Below, piece by piece: positions 61,726 to 64,000 of a DNA stretch of 64,000 bases (positions are counted from its first letter, which is position 1; each line of letters opens with the position of its first letter). The stretch lies in contig CAVUAO010000003.1 of assembly GCA_963739515.1 (NCBI GenBank), positions 806,001 through 870,000 of the forward strand, written 5' to 3'. The position numbers and the translations under genes were made by a program. The notes beneath the pieces are model-generated. The model ran no database searches. It saw only the letters and a list, made by a program, of their open reading frames with translations, and was not told the DNA's origin. The DNA is from JBFYTX01 sp963739515 (GTDB taxonomy: Bacteria; Chloroflexota; Dehalococcoidia; Dehalococcoidales; RBG-16-60-22).

Positions 61726-63726
61726 ATGGCTACGTGGCATGAGTATGTGCAGAAAAGCGGCAGAGTGCCGGACTGGCCTTACCCTGTTAACTACGGCAAG
61801 GTAAACGAGGTTGTGACCGATGTGCTGATAATCGGGGGAGGGGTGGCTGGGATGCAGGCCGCCATCAACGCGGCTAAAAGGGGGGTAAAGGTCGCCGTGG
61901 CGGAACGGGGGCACGCCAAGCGGAGCGGTTCGGGCGGGGCGGGCGTCGACCACTGGCACGGCGCCGTCACCAACCCCTGCTCTAAAGTCACCCCGGAAAT
62001 GTATACGAAAGCCTGCTACGACAGCATGCAGGGATGGACCGGCGGGCATGTCCGCTTCATTATCACTAAGGAAGGCTGGGACACCCTGCTCGAATGCGAA
62101 AAAATGGGTATCCAGATAAGGGACGTCAAGGATGAATTCAAGGGGGCGGAGTTCCGCGATGATAAGACCAAGCTGATGTTCGCCTATGACTATCAAAACC
62201 GCCACGTTGTCCGCGTCTGGGGCTGGAACATCAAACCGAAGCTGTACGAGGAGGCGCGGCGTTTAGGGGTGAATGTCTTTAACCGCATCATGCCCACCGG
62301 ACTGCTCACCGCCGGCGGCAAACAGGGGAACCGGGTCGTGGGGGCGGTGGGTATCAATACGCGCACCGGCGAGTTCTTTATCTTCAGGTCGAAGGCGACC
62401 GTCATCTGCACCGGCGGCGCCGGACGCCTCTTCCTCTTCGACCCCGAGATGACGGCGTCGGGCTCCATGTCCGACCTCAATAGCGCCGGGGTCGGCCAGG
62501 CTTTAGGCTGGAACGCCGGCGCGGAGTTCGTCTGCATGGAAGGCAGCGGCCCGGGCCGACTCTCCGGTTACGCCTACGCGCCTTACAGCATGGCTAACGC
62601 CCACAACACCTACCACGGCGCGCCGATAGTCGATGCCGACGGCAAGGAAGTGCCTTGGGTGGACGCTTTCAACCGGCCGATAAAGGACCAGGCGGGGCGT
62701 TTTCTGCCCTCGGAGGGTCAGGACTTCATTCTCGGCGAAGGCATTGGTATCTCCCGCTACCTGGAACAGTACCGCAACAATAGCCTCGCGCCGGACCTGC
62801 CCGAGCGCATCCAAAAGGGTGAGTTCCGGCTGCCGCTTTATGCCGACCTTACACGACTTTCTGAAGCTGAGCGCCGCTGTATCTGGGGGATGATGGTCGG
62901 CAACGAAGGCAAGACCCGCATCCCCATTTACACCACTATGACCCAGGCCGGCTTCGACCCCGATAAAGACCTTTTCCAGGCGCCGGTCATCATGCCGGAA
63001 GGCTACGCCCATTCGAATTTCTGGGGTGCCGGCATCAATACCCCGCCCACCGTGCGCAGTCTGGGGGGTGGCGGTTTCCTGCTCGACTGGAACCTGGGGA
63101 CGAACCTGGAGGGCCTCTACGCCGCCGCCGGCGGTACCATCTACGGCGGCGGCTGCCACGGGGAGTCGCATACGACGGGTCGGTACGCCGGTCGTCACGC
63201 CGCCGATTACGCTAAAACCGCCCCCGAGCCGGTGGCTGACAAGAAGCAAATCGAGGCGGAAAAAGAGCGCGCCTACCGTGCTACGAAGCAGGGCAAAGAC
63301 GGCAACGGCTGGAAGGAAATCAACGTCGCCATTGCCCGCATTATGCGCGACTACTGCGGTAGGTATAAGAACGAAAATACCCTCAACCTGGGCTTGAGAC
63401 TCCTGAACGAGCTCAGGGAGACCGAGCTGGCGTCTGCCTGTGCCTCCAATCCCCATGAGCTGGGTCGACTCCTCGAATGCCAGGCGCTGATCGACGTCGG
63501 GGAGCTGGTCATGAAGTCGTCCCTGGCGCGTAAAGCCAGCAACTCTATCCTGGACTTCATGCGCCTCGATTATCCCCACCTTGACCCGCCCGACTGGAAC
63601 CGGCTCCTGCCCATCCGCCAGGAAAACGACCAGCCTAAGGTCAGGCAACTGCCGCTGGACTTTCATCTCAAAGAGCCCTATGCCGCCGACTACGAGGAAA
63701 ACTACCGGCGCTACCGCGGACTTTAA
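61726..63726 (+). CDS. AprA-like FAD flavoprotein (fumarate reductase/adenylylsulfate reductase superfamily)
   Basis: A 666-residue flavoprotein starting at ATG 61726 (GGAGG 10 bp upstream). FAD motif VLIIGGGVAGMQAAINAAKRG (split here as residues 34-54) is followed by KRSGSGGAGVDHWHG. CTGGAGRLFLF and the C-terminal GLYAAAGGTIYGGGCHGESH are the other FAD contacts. The overall order matches AprA and the succinate/fumarate flavoprotein family, with a helical C-terminal domain. Sulfate-reducer aprA-specific residues could not be confirmed. A ferredoxin of AprB type follows by 33 bp. Together they form a soluble flavin/Fe-S pair, but whether it acts on APS or an organic substrate is open. Confidence 0.75.
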   Translation: MATWHEYVQKSGRVPDWPYPVNYGKVNEVVTDVLIIGGGVAGMQAAINAAKRGVKVAVAERGHAKRSGSGGAGVDHWHGAVTNPCSKVTPEMYTKACYDSMQGWTGGHVRFIITKEGWDTLLECEKMGIQIRDVKDEFKGAEFRDDKTKLMFAYDYQNRHVVRVWGWNIKPKLYEEARRLGVNVFNRIMPTGLLTAGGKQGNRVVGAVGINTRTGEFFIFRSKATVICTGGAGRLFLFDPEMTASGSMSDLNSAGVGQALGWNAGAEFVCMEGSGPGRLSGYAYAPYSMANAHNTYHGAPIVDADGKEVPWVDAFNRPIKDQAGRFLPSEGQDFILGEGIGISRYLEQYRNNSLAPDLPERIQKGEFRLPLYADLTRLSEAERRCIWGMMVGNEGKTRIPIYTTMTQAGFDPDKDLFQAPVIMPEGYAHSNFWGAGINTPPTVRSLGGGGFLLDWNLGTNLEGLYAAAGGTIYGGGCHGESHTTGRYAGRHAADYAKTAPEPVADKKQIEAEKERAYRATKQGKDGNGWKEINVAIARIMRDYCGRYKNENTLNLGLRLLNELRETELASACASNPHELGRLLECQALIDVGELVMKSSLARKASNSILDFMRLDYPHLDPPDWNRLLPIRQENDQPKVRQLPLDFHLKEPYAADYEENYRRYRGL

Positions 63727-63759
63727 CCGGGATATTACTTATAAGGAAGGTAAACGGAA

Positions 63760-64000
63760 ATGAGCGATAAAGCCTATATGGTGCCCAATCCCCCCACCCC
63801 GAACAAAGCGGTGGAGTTCAACCCGGCGATATGCCTCGGCTGCAACCTCTGCGTGGACGTTTGCCCCACCGATGTCATGATGCCCAACCCGGAAAAGAAA
63901 AAGGAGCCCATCGTCGTTTACCCGGAGGAGTGCTGGTACTGCGGCGCCTGTGTCGAAGAGTGCCCACGGCCGGGTGCCATAACCATGATTCATCCCACCC
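63760..64000 (+). CDS. AprB-like ferredoxin, 3' end outside window
   Basis: The ATG at 63760 has AAGGAAGG 9 bp upstream. The visible 80 residues hold two [4Fe-4S] motifs: CLGCNLCVDVCP and CWYCGACVEECP. This spacing is a standard two-cluster ferredoxin, also used by AprB. The remainder is cut by the window edge. It is cotranscribed with the AprA-like flavoprotein and would be its electron acceptor or donor. Confidence 0.85.
   Translation, partial: MSDKAYMVPNPPTPNKAVEFNPAICLGCNLCVDVCPTDVMMPNPEKKKEPIVVYPEECWYCGACVEECPRPGAITMIHPT

Overview
The window looks like a chromosomal contig of a strictly anaerobic bacterium. The gene content (acetogen-type MetF/MetV, many Fe-S flavoenzymes, molybdopterin enzymes, dinuclear-metal and desulforedoxin-like proteins, no aerobic respiration) and the use of TTG/GTG starts beside strong Shine-Dalgarno sites would fit a Chloroflexota/Dehalococcoidia-like organism. 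That taxonomic call is inference; no rRNA or other decisive marker is present. At least four genes, including the normally essential hisS, are broken by single-base indels while the rest of their reading frames is well preserved. This suggests residual sequencing or assembly errors.

Region 1 (1-6.1 kb, minus strand): a catabolic cluster encoding a tandem-cupin protein, the alpha (frameshifted) and beta subunits of a pyrogallol-phloroglucinol transhydroxylase-like molybdoenzyme, an SDR dehydrogenase and a cyclase-family hydrolase cut by the window edge. Together they resemble isomerisation, reduction and ring opening of a trihydroxybenzene.

Region 2 (6.7-17.4 kb, minus strand): a histidine kinase, a NarL-type regulator and a double-receiver protein lie upstream of a tightly packed operon. 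The operon encodes an FDH/NuoG-like subunit whose Cys/Sec position is Tyr, a NuoE, a NuoF-GltD fusion, MetV and MetF. This is a candidate NAD(P)H- and flavin-based methylene-tetrahydrofolate reductase complex of the Wood-Ljungdahl methyl branch.

Region 3 (17.4-26.8 kb): accessory DNA. It holds a small unknown gene, a GGR-like flavoprotein, a gene remnant, a GH13 glycosidase convergent with an ROK sugar kinase, a Nif3-like protein, a truncated restriction-modification gene, and a large serine recombinase whose frame runs through an antisense tRNA-Ala.

Region 4 (26.9-45.1 kb): a mixed region with an amidohydrolase, Fe-S and flavin proteins, two paralogous surface-anchored BNR/Ig-like proteins flanking moeA, hisS, a molybdopterin-domain lipoprotein, relA/spoT-rpsT, two tiny desulforedoxin-like genes and a coiled-coil membrane protein.

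Region 5 (45.1-55.3 kb, minus strand): the pyrimidine operon pyrR-pyrB-pyrC-carA-[DUF559]-[TIR-like]-carB-pyrK. It is preceded by a PyrR-type attenuator. PyrB carries a PyrI-like zinc domain and a further C-terminal domain. Two non-pyrimidine genes (a nuclease-like DUF559 gene bracketed by 35-bp direct repeats, and a TIR-like gene) sit between carA and carB.

Region 6 (55.3-64 kb, plus strand): tRNA-Trp, tRNA-Leu, nadB, a PpiC-type foldase, hom-thrC, folE and an AprA/AprB-like flavoprotein-ferredoxin pair that runs off the end.
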